From Tenrec ecaudatus (Eukaryota > Chordata > Mammalia > Afrosoricida > Tenrecidae): a DNA stretch of 64,000 nucleotides. The stretch lies in NCBI RefSeq assembly GCF_050624435.1, contig NC_134536.1:8870758-8934757 (forward strand), written 5' to 3'. Positions 10,271 to 21,155 of the stretch are shown here, one piece after another; position 1 is the stretch's first letter; every line of letters begins with the position of its first letter. The position numbers and the translations under genes were made by a program. Under the pieces are notes generated by a model. That model saw nothing but the letters and a program-made list of their open reading frames with translations, searched no databases and was not told the DNA's origin.

Positions 10271-11264
10271 CCCAGAGAGCAGATTGAGGGAGAGAGGCTC
10301 TAGCAGCTCAGAGACAGTGCAGTGGCCCAAGGTAAAGGCCATGCTGCCTGTGAGTGATGGGGCCACTAGGGAGAGATGGTGGCAGAGTCAGTGGTACTTG
10401 CTGGATGTACAAGTGGGGAAGGGGGAGGAATCGGAGATGACGACCAGCTTCCTATATCAGCCAGTGGTGGTCAGTGGTACCGTTTTCAAAAATAGAGAAC
10501 TAAAGATGCCACGAGATGCAGTGGCAAGTGATAACAACTTGAATTTTGAGGCTGCCTCCGAGACATCCTAGTGAGACAGACCTCACGGGCAATTGGATCC
10601 ACTTGAGGGGCTCAGAGACACAGTGGCACAGTTTTAGGTAGTGGAATCCATCCTAAGGGCAGCCTGGAGAAGGGGGAGATCCACTGAGGACAAAAGAAGG
10701 CTGAGCCCTGAGGAAAGCCATGCAGGAGCGGCCAGCCAAGCAACAGGAAACCAATCGAAAGACCGCAGTGGAGTGAAGTGTCCCTCAGGAATGCTTCAGG
10801 AAGGTGTGCTCAGCTGAGCTGGACACTTCACAGAGGGCCAGCAAGACAGGAGAGAAGTCCTCCTGGGCCTTCAATAATATGAAGTCAGGCCATTCACTAG
10901 TGGGTCCAGGATATGAGAAGTAAGCAACTCCCTGCCTCCCCCCCCCAAAGTCTTTGCTGATAGAGAACTAAAGTTGGTGTAGAGTCAGTGTTTCCGTTTC
11001 TCAGCTAGAAGCAGGAAAACATATGACAGTTTCTAGTGAAATACTGATTGCATATTCACTATCATTCCATTCTGGGCCTTGAAAATAAAATTCTGTAAAC
11101 ATTTAAAACAATCACTTTTTTAAACTACCCGTGATTTTAAAGAGCAAGCCGAACTTCTATTGCTAAGCCAGAGTTGTTCTATTAAATGTAACTTTCCAGT
11201 CCTTGAGGGCCCTTTGAGAGGGGCTGTTTTCACACTTGCACTCGACTATAGATTGATAGTCTCC

Positions 11265-11455
11265 CCTCAGCTCTGCCACTCACCAGGTGACCTCAGACCT
11301 CAGCCCATCAATCTCTGTCCTCTTCTGTCAGATGGGATCCCAGTGCCTGACTTGAAGAAGCGTGGTGAGCCAGGAGCAGAAGGGTGTGTGTGAAGGGCCT
11401 GGCTTGTAATAAGTGTTCCACACGTGGTGGCCATCTGTCCCCTGTGACAAATCGT
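11265..11455 (+). mobile_element. MIR-like SINE, sense
   Basis: AGCTCTGCCACTCACCAGGTGACC, CCATCAATCTCTGTCC, GTCAGATGGGATCCC and GGCCTGGCTTGTAATAAGTGTTCC follow the MIR order. RSPH3 intron 1, just before the SPIN-like element. Confidence 0.65.
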
Positions 11456-11490
11456 GCTAAAATAATGATCATTTTCATCTTTATCTAAAT

Positions 11491-11683
11491 CAGTAGTTCT
11501 CAACATGTGGGTTGTGACCCCTTTGGGGGGGTGAACGACCCTTTCACAGGGGTCACCCGATTTATAACAACAGCAAAATAGCAGTGATGAGCAGCAGTGA
11601 AAATAATTTTATGGTTGGGGGATCACCACCACATGAGGAACGGTATTAAAGGGTGGTGGCATTAGGAAGCTTGAGAACCACTG
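11491..11683 (+). mobile_element. SPIN/URR1-like hAT miniature transposon
   Basis: 193 bp in RSPH3 intron 1. Ends are CAGTAGTTCTCAA and, inverted, CAGTGGTTCTCAA. Just inside lie the TGTGACCCCTTTGGGGG and AACGACCCTTTCACAGGGGTC blocks typical of SPIN/URR1-type hAT elements, and near the right end TATGGTTGGGGG and ATGAGGAACGGTATTAAAGGG. It is flanked by a perfect 8-bp duplication, ATCTAAAT (11483-11490 and 11684-11691), matching the hAT preference nTnnnnAn. It has no coding capacity, so it depended on a transposase in trans. Confidence 0.88.
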
Positions 11684-11762
11684 ATCTAAATCATACTGAA
11701 AGTGTGTTCGGTTTACAGACACCGGGACTTAAAGCAATTATTGAAATGGTGCTATCTTGCAG

Positions 11763-11850
11763 AGATGACGAACCTGTGCGTTTCGGGAACATCATGTATG
11801 ACAGACGGGTGATCCGAGGCAACACGTACGCGCTGCAGACGCTGCCACTG
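11763..11850 (+). CDS. RSPH3: RSPH3 coding exon 2
   Basis: Follows an acceptor ending in cttgcag. Its first base completes a proline codon split with exon 1. It encodes DDEPVRFGNIMYDRRVIRG and onward to LPL (residues 28-56), ending in phase 0 before gtcagt. FGNIMYDRRVIRGNTYAL is the diagnostic RSPH3 N-terminal motif. Confidence 0.95.
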
Positions 11851-12287
11851 GTCAGTACAATGGACACCCTCCAGCACAGCTTCCCTGTGGAGAAGGGCCA
11901 GTTGTTTCGCTGGTGTGGGGGGGTTGTTTGTTGCAGACCAAAACCTTTCTAAAACACAATGAATGACTAGGAAGGAGTGACTAGGGGAGATATGGTGGGG
12001 GTGGGGGAGCACATACTACAAGGCTCAAGTTTTATTATTCGATTCCAAAAATTCAAATCACTGGGGAAATTGGTCTGAAGGTTTCAAAATATTGACTCTC
12101 AATTTCTGTACTTAAAGTGTTACAGAGTAGCAGCCAGAGTCCACAGCTGGCCCCAGCTGAGAAGCACATTTTGAGTCGGTTTGACTTATTGAGGTCACTG
12201 CTGAAAGTTTGGCTAGACAGCCTCATACTCTAGCACTGTGTGCTTATCTCAGCAAGGAGTTATAGAGGTTCCGAACAAAAAGTAAAC

Positions 12288-12400
12288 CAAATCCACAGCC
12301 ATCAAGTCAATACTGACTCTGTTTATGGGAGTAGAATGTCCATGGAGCTGCTGGTGGTTTCAAACTGCCAACCATGCGGATCACAGCCCAACACATAACC
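12288..12400 (-). mobile_element. AfroSINE, antisense, internally deleted
   Basis: CACAGCCATCAAGTCAATACTGACTC and GCTGGTGGTTTCAAACTGCC; the middle is lost. RSPH3 intron 2. Confidence 0.75.
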
Positions 12401-12589
12401 ACAATTATAGGGGTTGAGTTAGGAAAATGGTTCAAAGCACAGGCGATACCATCAGAACTTCAGAAACTCTCTGACGTATAAGTGGCAATAGCCACAGTAT
12501 TGGGGAGAAGGGATTACGGGTGATTTTTACCACTTCAATGAAAACATTTTCAGAATTCTAGTTTTTCATATTGACAACATTTTGCACGA

Positions 12590-12752
12590 AGAGAGACAGA
12601 TTCAACGTGATGGGTTGACAGTGGCTGCAACCCAGGACTCAAACCTAACAATTGGGAGACTGGCACCGGGCCAGGCAGTGTTTCATTGCGCTGTTTAAAA
12701 GGTCGATGACACAGTGGAACTGACATGCGGGCACCCTACACCAGCTCATTCC
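12590..12752 (+). mobile_element. RTE-type 3' end, sense
   Basis: GAGACAGATTCAACGTGATGGG, GACAGTGGCTGCAACCC and CCGGGCCAGGCAGTGTTTC fit the family 3' end. Diverged copy in RSPH3 intron 2. Confidence 0.5.
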
Positions 12753-13160
12753 CTCTTTCCTCTTTTTCCCCAGTGGCCCTAGTCGATAAGACTGGGCCAG
12801 CCAGGGGATGGCGTCATCAGTCCCTTAGCCAGCCATTGGTTTCGTTCTGTGCGCTTAGGCTTCGTGTACACTGAGGATATTTTCCTTGTGAGCTCATAAC
12901 TTGTTTAAGGCAATTCTTTCCAAATTAAATTTAGATTTAAAAGAAAGAAAAATTCTAGTGCTTTCCAATTGAACTACACATTAAGGTTTGTTAATATTGA
13001 ATGTGATTGCTAGTTTCTGTAGGCACCAGAGGAATTCATGGTAAAACTGCTTGCACAGGGAGAGGGTGTTCTTAGGTAGCACTCTGTACCCCTTACAGGC
13101 AGTAGCAACCCCAGCCTCCCACTGAAGATCCCTGGAGCTATGTCAGCCATCTTTGTAATT

Positions 13161-13202
13161 AACACACACACACACACACACACACACACCACCACCACCA
13201 TC
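13161..13202 (+). repeat. (AC)n then (ACC)n microsatellite
   Basis: AC dinucleotides passing into ACC triplets and a C-rich run in RSPH3 intron 2, about 110 bp before the exon 3 acceptor. Confidence 0.9.
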
Positions 13203-13313
13203 CCCACCCCCAGGAACCTGGAGTCCCTCTCCACAAGGAGGCATTATCATGGTGAAAGCTTTGGTTGTCTGTGGTCAGTATGCTAAGAGTGAAGCCCTCT
13301 CTGTGGCACTCAG

Positions 13314-13455
13314 GCGGGGCAGCAGGACCCACTGGAACTGCAGAGGTTACAGCAGGCGAAGAGGAGGGCCCTGGCCAGGAAGCGCGCCCGAGAGCAGTTC
13401 CGGCCTCGCACGCCCGAGCCCGTGGAAGGCAGGAAGCATGTGGACGTGCAAACAG
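13314..13455 (+). CDS. RSPH3: RSPH3 coding exon 3
   Basis: Acceptor cactcag, donor gtatgt; 47 codons plus one base. Encodes residues 57-103: a basic, glutamine/arginine-rich helix (LQRLQQAKRRALARKRAREQ) followed by RTPEPVEGRKHVDVQT. The same order is seen in mammalian orthologues. A CA repeat lies about 110 bp upstream of the acceptor. Confidence 0.95.
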
Positions 13456-14104
13456 GTATGTCCCCAGTCGGCGTCAGTGTTCATTTGGGCCCGGCCCTTC
13501 TCTCCTATCTGTGCAGCCCGCATGCTCTCAGCCCTTGCCAGTCCCACAGGGCGGGCAGTGTCGGTGACTGCATTGGATGTGGCCAGCAGAGTGAGATGGT
13601 CACATATTCTCTTCACAAACTAGGATCATTTTCTCCCTAGGGGGATCATTACCCCAACCTGAGTCTCTGTTTCCCATCAGGACCTTCAGGCAGGCAGGGT
13701 GGTATGAAATGGGCCCTAGCTGATGGGGGCATTATCTTTGCCTGTTGGGAGGAAGACACCCACCCACTGGGTTCTGAGGCCCATCCGCCTCTCACCAGTC
13801 TCCTCTGTTCTCTGTGGATGGCACACATTCCCCAGTCCCACACAGCTCCACTGAGGTCACTGCCAGCCTTCATCCTACACGTCTGACTGTTCTGAATGCT
13901 GTGGAAGCTTGCCTAGATCCCGCTGGTCTAGCTTTGTTATCAGCAGAATCCTAGCAAGCAGACAATACTTGGGGTTTTCCTTGGGCGATGAACTACTCAA
14001 GATCCCCCTGGTACCCTGGCAGGATAGTACCTTAAGGCCAAGTCTAGAATCTGTATATATGTGTGATTAACTAGTTACAACTATTAGGTTTCTGTGCATG
14101 TTAA

Positions 14105-14533
14105 TGTGTTAGGCTGGGTTGTCTAGAGAAACAAAGCCAGTGTCTTCTATCAGGAAGGCATCCCAGCCCCAGTCAACTCAAGTCCATGGGTCCAAGGCTA
14201 GCCAGAGCCTTCTTCAGACTCACATAGCCATAGGCCAATGAAGCAGAAAGGTGAAGGAGGAAGCAGATGCAAGATCACAGGTCGGTGGGTGCAGAGTCAC
14301 ATGGATCCAACGTTGGTGGCACATGGCAGGGCACCATATGGGACTGTCCTTGGAGCCAGCACAGAATTCAAGCAATCAGGAAGGTAAAGAGCAAGAGAAA
14401 GAGGTTCCTAGTGTGTCTCTTACAAAAATGCCACCCCTAAGGAGGTATCACCAGGCTGAGACCTAATTGATAGGTTGGACTTCACTACTGCCCTTTCATG
14501 CAGGTACAGGTTGACATAAAACCTAACCACACA
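14105..14533 (-). mobile_element. Solo ERV-L-type LTR, antisense, in RSPH3 intron 3
   Basis: TGTGTTAGGCTGGGTTGTCT to CTAACCACACA on the + strand, the same subfamily as 25456-25889. Flanks GTTAA and GTTAG fit a 5-bp duplication with one change. Confidence 0.8.
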
Positions 14534-15227
14534 GTTAGACGATGAGAGTAATAAATGGCTTAAACAGAGCCAGCTTTGGGGAATGGTTCCTCCATCTCAG
14601 ACCACCGTGTACTTTACCTGTGCTCTTTGTTTCATAACTACAAAGAGTCCAAGAGATGGGTCTTCACAGTCCCTGCTACAACTGAAGATACGGAGGCCCA
14701 GCGAGGACATAATTTGGCTAAGCCCTATGTTCAACTTCAGACTCCAGTGCTCCTGTTCTTGGCTTGAGACCACATTGCCCCCTAGGAGAGTAGTCATTGG
14801 TGGGTGAAACTTGGTTTCACAAGCACTTATAATCTACAGGTACAGGGAGAATCAGATAACAGTGATTTGATGCCTGGTTTTTAAAACCACCCCAGATTTT
14901 TCATATTGTTATTCACAATCATCTTAGAACCCGTTCATCCATTACTAGCCCCATCTCCTACTGTGCGTAACATCTCATATGCAGCCCCACTTGTATACTC
15001 TTATTCAGCTCTGTCTCTCTAGGCATTCAACAGATGTTCTGTGGTCTTCCAGATGTGTAAAAACATTTGACTCAACGTGTGATGGGGCCTTTACATTTGA
15101 GCACTCTCCTTCTACGACTAGTTTTCTGATGTGTTTAGTTCTGTTACAAGAGCTGAGGTTCCAGAAACACATGCATGCTTGAAATGGACGAGAACTCCAA
15201 GCTCAACGTGTATGGCCTTTTTCTTAG

Positions 15228-15373
15228 AACTATACCTTGAAGAAATCGCTGACCGCATAATAGAAGTTGATATGGAATGCCAAACCGATGCATTTTTGGA
15301 CAGACCACCGACACCACTCTTTATTCCTGCCAAAACTGGCAAGGATGTGGCCACTGAAATTCTGGAAGGAGAG
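15228..15373 (+). CDS. RSPH3: RSPH3 coding exon 4
   Basis: Acceptor ttcttag, donor gtacgc, ending in phase 0. Encodes residues 104-152, including EIADRIIEVDMECQTDAF and the proline-rich LDRPPTPLFIPAKTGKDV. This is the most conserved part of the radial spoke 3 family domain. Confidence 0.97.
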
Positions 15374-15669
15374 GTACGCCACAGCCTGTAGGCTCCCTGT
15401 GTCTTCTTGTATACATGGGGTAGAGTTCGGCTTAGTTACAAATAGTAGGAGCTAGAGCTACTTCAGAAGCAAAATGTTTCTACTTAGTGAATTTCATCTA
15501 GGTAGGACCTGTAATCATTTTCTCCCCTGCAGCAGTAATAGAAATATTTTTAAATAGCACCTTCTGATTTCTCCTCTTTGCGGATCCAGAACAAAGGCAT
15601 AAGACCCACATGTAAAAGACATAAGCCCCAGGCTGGGTGGGTGGATGGTTTGCATACTGCTGAGGTACA

Positions 15670-15838
15670 TGTGTTAGGAGTCCTAGTGGGGTAGGTGTTA
15701 GGCTTCTAATTGTGAAGTTCACAGTTCGAATGCACCAGCCACTCCACAGGAGAAAAGTGAGGTATTCTGCTCCCATGAAGATTTGTAGTCCCCGAAACCC
15801 CATGTCGGATTGCAGTGAGTTGGGATGAGCTCAGTGGC
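15670..15838 (+). mobile_element. AfroSINE, sense
   Basis: GGAGTCCTAGTGGGGTAGG, CACAGTTCGAATGCACCAGCC and GTATTCTGCTCCCATGAAGATTTG. RSPH3 intron 4. Confidence 0.82.
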
Positions 15839-16059
15839 AGAGGACTGGGTTTTTGGTTTTATTAGTTGCTTGTGGAACACCCAGACTTCTATGAAGACAA
15901 TCTTTCTGTGTTAAAAAAAAATTACCTTAAAATAAGGGCAGTTTGATCCGTGGAAGAAATGCAGTGATTTGTGAAACTGAAGAATGGAGGGAACGGCTGC
16001 TGTGCACAATGGCTTCTGTCACTGAAGCACAATGTCTTCAGAAGCCACATAGCCAAACC

Positions 16060-16252
16060 CCTTGCCCCAACGTGGACTCAGACTCACAGCCACCCTGTAG
16101 CGCTCCGCAGAATGATTCCATGGGGTTGCTAAGGCTGTACATCCCGATGGAAACAGACTGACTCCATTTCCTCCTACAGAGTACCTGATGGATTCAAACC
16201 ACTGGCCCTTCAGTTAGCAGCCCAGTGCTTAACCCTCTGCACCACCACAAGC
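16060..16252 (-). mobile_element. AfroSINE, antisense
   Basis: GTGGACTCAGACTCACAGCCACCC, GGGGTTGCTAAGGCTGTACATC and GCAGCCCAGTGCTTAACCC. First of a tandem pair in RSPH3 intron 4. Confidence 0.85.
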
Positions 16253-16257
16253 CACAC

Positions 16258-16455
16258 CACCAACCAACCAACCCCGCCGTCCAGTCAGTCCCGACTCACA
16301 GCACTCCTGTGGGACAGAGGAGAGCTGCTCCCTAGGGTCTCAGTGCCTGGAGCTCTTGGTAGCAGCAAACAGCCCATCTTCCTCCCGAGGGATGGCTGGT
16401 GAGCTTGTGGTTAGCAGCCCCATTCATAACCCGTGGCACCGCCGGGCTCTTTAGG
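16258..16455 (-). mobile_element. AfroSINE, antisense
   Basis: GTCCAGTCAGTCCCGACTCAC, GGGACAGAGGAGAGCTGCTCC and GCTTGTGGTTAGCAGCCCC. Second of the tandem pair. Confidence 0.82.
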
Positions 16456-16642
16456 AGAGGATATTTGCTTCAGGAAGGCTCTATTGCCCTTGTTTCTTAC
16501 TTAGTCAGATTATCATCAACAACTAGTAAAAATTGAGTGGAAAAGCAGTAACAAGAAAATCAGGAGGTTTCTCAGGTTTCAGAGTTTGATCTTAAAATGG
16601 CTGAGCACCCAAAGCCATGGGAGAGACCAGGTTTACGGTGCA

Positions 16643-16714
16643 GATAGAGACAGGCGGGGCCCCTGTCACCTGTAAATCTTCAGTGTAACACTCTCCCAAC
16701 TGAGCTATTTTGGC
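16643..16714 (-). pseudogene. tRNA-Phe (GAA) pseudogene
   Basis: On the minus strand the 5' 47 nt (16714 to 16668) match tRNA-Phe closely: acceptor 5' arm GCCAAAA, D arm TAGCTCAGTTGGGAGAGT and anticodon loop CTGAAGA with anticodon GAA. The anticodon stem has two mismatches. The 3' half has only a T-arm-like hairpin (ACAGG, 7-nt loop, CCTGT) without TTCGA and no matching 3' acceptor strand. It is not functional. It lies in RSPH3 intron 4, antisense to the gene. Confidence 0.75.
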
Positions 16715-17215
16715 TCCGCTTTCAGTCACCTTTATGTAGAACAAAAGTCGTTGAAGATCCAAAGGGCAGCACTGACCCAAGGACCAGGTAGACCAGAAGG
16801 AATGCTGGGAGTGGGAAGCACAGGGTTGAGTAGAAGTGAGGGTGCGTGGAGTGGAGGGCACTGAAGTGGAGGGTTGAAACCAAAGGTGTAGGGATTGTTG
16901 AATGGAAAGCCCATGGTCTGTCTAAACCTTTGCCCAATTGACAAGAAAAGGTGTTTTAAATGTTGAGTATCAGAGTTCATCTTGCTGAATCTTATTACCC
17001 CTTTGACTTCATGGAGTCAAACATTTTGCCTGTAAACAGAATGTTCTAGGGTTTAAACCTGGGGACCACAGAAGTGAAGCCCCAGATTAAGTCAGGTCCA
17101 CAGCAGGTGCTCAGGCCACACCCCATGTTGCTGCTGCTGTTCTTACCGCCGCACCTCTCTTTAACCAGATACTCAGTTCATCATGACCACGGTCCATGTG
17201 CTTTGTCTGTTTAAG

Positions 17216-17419
17216 CTCTTCGACTTTGATCTGGAAGTTAAGCCAATGCTGGAAGTGCTGGTGGGGAAGACCATCGAGCAGTCCCTCCTGGAAGTCATGG
17301 AGGAGGAGGAGCTGGCCAACCTGCAGGCCAGTCAGAACGCCTACGAGGAGCTGCGTAACATCGAGCTGGCTGAAGTGCAGCGCCTGGAAGAGCAGGAGAG
17401 GCGACACCGGGAAGAAAAG
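17216..17419 (+). CDS. RSPH3: RSPH3 coding exon 5
   Basis: Acceptor gtttaag, donor gtacac; exactly 68 codons (residues 153-220). Carries FDFDLEVKPMLEVLVGKTI and the acidic amphipathic helix SLLEVMEEEELANL, placed where RSP3-family proteins bind the regulatory subunit of PKA. A long charged coiled coil ending QERRHREEK follows. Confidence 0.97.
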
Positions 17420-18111
17420 GTACACACCCCGACTTTCTCCTTCTGGGGAACCTTGGGCGGAGTAACACATCCTGTTCATGCATGTAGGTGCTGTGTCTTA
17501 GAGCCAGAGGTCTTTGGCAGAGGCAGAAAAGTTCCTCTCATGTGAGTGTGCCCACCCCTCTTCTCTGAAGAGACCCTTTGTGGACTGAGTGCCCGTGTCA
17601 GTTTCCAAGAGTTCCCAGACGGAGCCACGCATGTGACATATCCTGGTGCAGAAGGGTCTCCGAGATGTGAGGAGGACCCCAGATAAAGAAAGGCGAGGGG
17701 GATTTGTGGAGATGCAGTTGAAAGGTGGTGGGATTTGTCCACATGCTTCAGAAGCTCCCTCGGACGTTGATCTGCCAAAGTCAGTGGCAGAAAAGGTGGA
17801 AGCAAGGACCAGGTGGGATGTAGCGGGGCCAGTAGAGAATGAGAAGCAGGGGGTCAAAGCAACTAACGTTCTGCTGTTGGCAATAGCCAGTGGTTTATAA
17901 TCATTAAGCACACATGTAACCATCTCTATGCTTTTGATATTACCCCCGTAGTCAGACTGGTAGTCCTTGAAATTATTTTACTTGAAAATGGAAGAGATGA
18001 GTTTTACTTCAAGCCCCCTCTTTCATACTAGTCTTAATTCAGTATCCATTCGTGTCCATTGAAAACCATGAAGATCTTGCTTTCTTTTAAAAAAAACACT
18101 ATCCTTTAACT

Positions 18112-18372
18112 GTTGTTGTTAGGTGCCCTCATCAGCCCCAACTCCTGGCGCCCTTACAACGGAACAAACCACCGCCTGGTCCTGCGCCATGCTCACAACG
18201 GCTATGTTGGAGCCCAGTGTTGGCAGCCATGGTGTCAATCCAGCATTGTCACTTCCCTTCTTTTCCGAGCATGATAGTCTTTTCCAGGGACTGGTCTCTC
18301 CAGTCCACAGTACGAGCAACGAAGTCTTACTACCTTCAAATTACCAGTGTCCCCTTCTGTTGTACTTGTGGC
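18112..18372 (-). mobile_element. RTE-type 3' end, antisense
   Basis: TGTTGTTGTTAGGTGCCCTC, TACAACGGAACAAACC, GGTCCTGCGCCATGCTCAC and TTTTCCAGGGACTGGTCTC: the reversed RTE 3' end with its (CAA)n tail. In RSPH3 intron 5, 350 bp before exon 6. Confidence 0.88.
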
Positions 18373-18722
18373 CGCTATTCCATGTGGGCTGGGTGGCAGC
18401 TAGCAACAGCAGCAGCAGTTTGAGGCTCAGACGGTGCCAGACTCTGTGCTGGGTGTTGGAGATGAAGTAATAAGGCCAGGATGGTGAGCTGTACCCTCTT
18501 CCAAGAGAGATTTGCTTGTCCTAGCTGTCTGTCATACGCTCAGTGTCCTTCGCCAGCACCCTAATCCAGAAGAATGGTGCACTTGAATTGTGTTGTCAGG
18601 GAAGAACCTTTCGTAGCGGTCTTCTGCGGATACCAGGCACCTATTCCAGCTCCTCCGCGCGTTCGCTTCCCTGGGTTCAGCTTTGGGAAGGGCCCGGCAG
18701 CGACACAGCTTCTCTCCTGCAG

Positions 18723-18885
18723 GAGCGCCGGAAGCAGCAGCAGTGGGAGGTCATCCACAAGCACCATGAGACTGAGCAAAAGATCGCTGCCCAGGCCTTT
18801 GCCCAGCGCTACCTGGCCGACCTCCTCCCATCGGTGTTCGGCAGTCTTCGAGACGGTGGCTACTTCTTCGACCCCATCCAAAGAG
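18723..18885 (+). CDS. RSPH3: RSPH3 coding exon 6
   Basis: Acceptor ctcctgcag, donor gtgtgt; 54 codons plus one base (residues 221-274). Encodes ERRKQQQWEVIHKHHE, then FAQRYLADLLPSVFGSLRDG, which fits the Dpy-30-binding amphipathic helix of RSP3 proteins, then GYFFDPIQR. The exon lies between an antisense RTE 3' end (18112-18372) and sense SINE/RTE copies (19193-19727). Confidence 0.96.
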
Positions 18886-19192
18886 GTGTGTGGTGGTTTG
18901 GCTGGAGCCCCTGTTGTAGCAAGCTCCCCAGAACAGTGCACACTCAGTGTCTGCCCTATGGTCACCCTGTCCTGTAGGGTTGCAAGAAGGTGAGCTGTGT
19001 GCCCCCGACTGGGTTTGGGCCCGGCCACACCATTAAGGTGGCACCTTCCTCATCTGTGAAGTAAGACACGTAGAGAAAGCTTGGAATAAGCTGCAAAGCA
19101 CTGTCTGTGTAAGCAGTGCTGGGTCTTTTTCGCAGCCCTTGGGAGACAGCTGTTGATGTCTTTCATTCATTTAACAGATGCTAACTAGGTGT

Positions 19193-19382
19193 GAAGGATC
19201 CCTAATGGCACCATGGGTTAGGTGTTGGGCTGCTAACCTCAAGGTTGGTGGTTCAAGCCCACCATCTGATCTACAGGAGAAAGAGAAAACTGTCTGTTCC
19301 CATAAAGATCCATTGTGTTGGAAACCCGAGAAGAAGGGTCACTATGAGTCAGAGTTGACTTGATGGCGGTGAGGTTGGGTTT
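19193..19382 (+). mobile_element. AfroSINE, sense
   Basis: AAGGATCCCTAATGGCACCATGGG, GGTGGTTCAAGCCCACCATC and CACTATGAGTCAGAGTTGACTTGATGGC; complete head to 3' end. RSPH3 intron 6. Confidence 0.9.
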
Positions 19383-19397
19383 TAATGTGGGTTAATA

Positions 19398-19566
19398 GTA
19401 GAAGGAATGGCGCTGGGCTGCTAGCCACTAGGTCAGCAGTTTGAAACCACCAGCCACTCTGAGAAAGAGACATGAGGCCCCCTGCTCCCATAAAGATTTA
19501 CAGCCTCAGAATCCACAGGAGTGGTTGTACGCTTGTCCTGTGGGTCACTGTGAGCCAGAACCCACT
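19398..19566 (+). mobile_element. AfroSINE, sense
   Basis: GGCGCTGGGCTGCTAGCCAC, CAGCAGTTTGAAACCACCAGC and CTGCTCCCATAAAGATTTACAGCC; follows another copy in the same orientation. Confidence 0.87.
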
Positions 19567-19569
19567 CCC

Positions 19570-19727
19570 GGACAGTGAGAGAACAGTCGAAGGCAGGAGG
19601 AAGATCCTCAGCAGGATGGACTGCACGGTGGCTGCAACAATGGGCGCCAATGCAGCAGTGTTTTGTTCTGTTACCCAATGGGCGGAACAGACTCGATGAC
19701 ACCTACCAACAGCAACAGCAGTTCAGG
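19570..19727 (+). mobile_element. RTE-type 3' end, sense
   Basis: GGCTGCAACAATGGGCGCC, AGTGTTTTGTTCTGTTACC and ACCTACCAACAGCAACAGCAG: a short sense 3' end with tail, after two SINE copies in RSPH3 intron 6. Confidence 0.85.
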
Positions 19728-20287
19728 GCTCAGACTGGGTCAGGCTCTATGTTAGGCACAGGGGATGAAACCAGAAAGAGGGGACGACCTGTCAGCTGTC
19801 GTTTGACACCCGTTCAAGGCAGCCGTCCTGGGCTTGCCTGGCCACAGGAGAGGCAAGTGTCAGCCTCTGCTCATACTGCCACCTCCTTCCTGAGGCGAGA
19901 CACAGGCGTCCATCCGCAGGGCTTGGCAATAAGCCCTGTTTCCTTTCATAGCTGGGGGCAGACATCGATCATGTTCGTCGCCAGGGGTGGCAGAGCCCTG
20001 TCCCTGTGGACACATCACAGAGAGTCCTCCGAATGCCTGTTCTCCTGGGTAGGGAGAGCAGTGGCAATTCCCATTTTTCAGACGTAGAAACAAAAACTCA
20101 GAGGAACCACGCACTTTGTTCCCAAAAGGCTCATCTGGCCAATGAGCATGTTTAGACCTCACACTCATCTTGAATTCTGACTCAGCAGGGCCATTGTGCT
20201 TCCTCCCTCCATGAGCCACAGCCTGTCCTCTCCTATAGCCTGTCCCTGAGGGCACAGAACTCAACTATAGATCCCTTCACAGCCAGG

Positions 20288-20424
20288 GAAACCCAGGAGG
20301 CCCTGCTAACTACAAGGCCAGTAGTTCAAAACCGCCAATGCTCCAAGAGAGAAAGATGAGGATTTCTACTCCTATAAAGAGTTGCAGTTTCAGAAACCCA
20401 TAGGAACAGTTCTGCCCTGTCCTG
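20288..20424 (+). mobile_element. AfroSINE, sense, partial
   Basis: AACTACAAGGCCAGTAGTTC and AGAGAAAGATGAGGATTTCTAC, then GGAACAGTTCTGCCCTGTCC; the 3' end is missing. Confidence 0.82.
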
Positions 20425-20529
20425 AAAGAATCAGTACGTTTTAATGAGGTATAGTCATGAAGACAATAATCTCTCATTCTCTCGATTGTTAACCTATTAA
20501 AAATAATAACTGGATGCCTGCCACCTCCA

Positions 20530-20733
20530 AACCAAACCAAAACTCAATGCCATTGAGTCAGTGATGACTCAGTAACTACAGGATAGGGTAAAGCTGCTCC
20601 TGAGTGTTCGAGCCTGTCAGTCTTTAGGGAAGTACAAAGTCCCGTCTCCCACAGAGTGGCCGGTGGTTTCAAACTGCTGACCTTGATGTTAGCAGCCCAA
20701 TGAGTACCCAGTATGCCACTAGGGCTCCCTGTT
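20530..20733 (-). mobile_element. AfroSINE, antisense
   Basis: AATGCCATTGAGTCAGTGATGACTC, AGAGTGGCCGGTGGTTTC and GATGTTAGCAGCCCAATGAG. RSPH3 intron 6. Confidence 0.88.
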
Positions 20734-20997
20734 TGCCACCCTCATGACCCCCCAAAACAGAAAAAGTTCTTATCAGCTTCCTTCAGGCCCGAGACCTCAG
20801 GTGGGAGCCCTCTTTGGACAAGCATGGCCCAATCCCAATCTGCGCTGCTTGCATTGAAGTTCTACTCCCACTGCATCTTCGCCTGCCTCCTGGCGACCTC
20901 CAAAGTCAGCGTTGACTCCGAAGAAGGTCTCTAGTTCTGCAAATGCTTTTCTACTACAATAGAGAGGAAACAACCAGACCACCCAAGCAAACCCTCT

Positions 20998-21155
20998 CAC
21001 CCACAGCAACCCTTAGAGGGCACAGGAGAACTGCTCCGTAGGGTTTCTGAGACTGTAAACCTTTACAGGATCTGACGGCCTCATCTTTCTCCTGTAGGGC
21101 AGCTGCTGGGTTTGAACCACCGACCTTGCAGTTGGCAGCCTAGTGCCTGTCTCCT
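20998..21155 (-). mobile_element. AfroSINE, antisense, partial
   Basis: AGGAGAACTGCTCCGTAGGG, GACTGTAAACCTTTACAGG and GGGTTTGAACCACCGACC. It lies 180 bp before the RSPH3 exon 7 acceptor. Confidence 0.85.
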
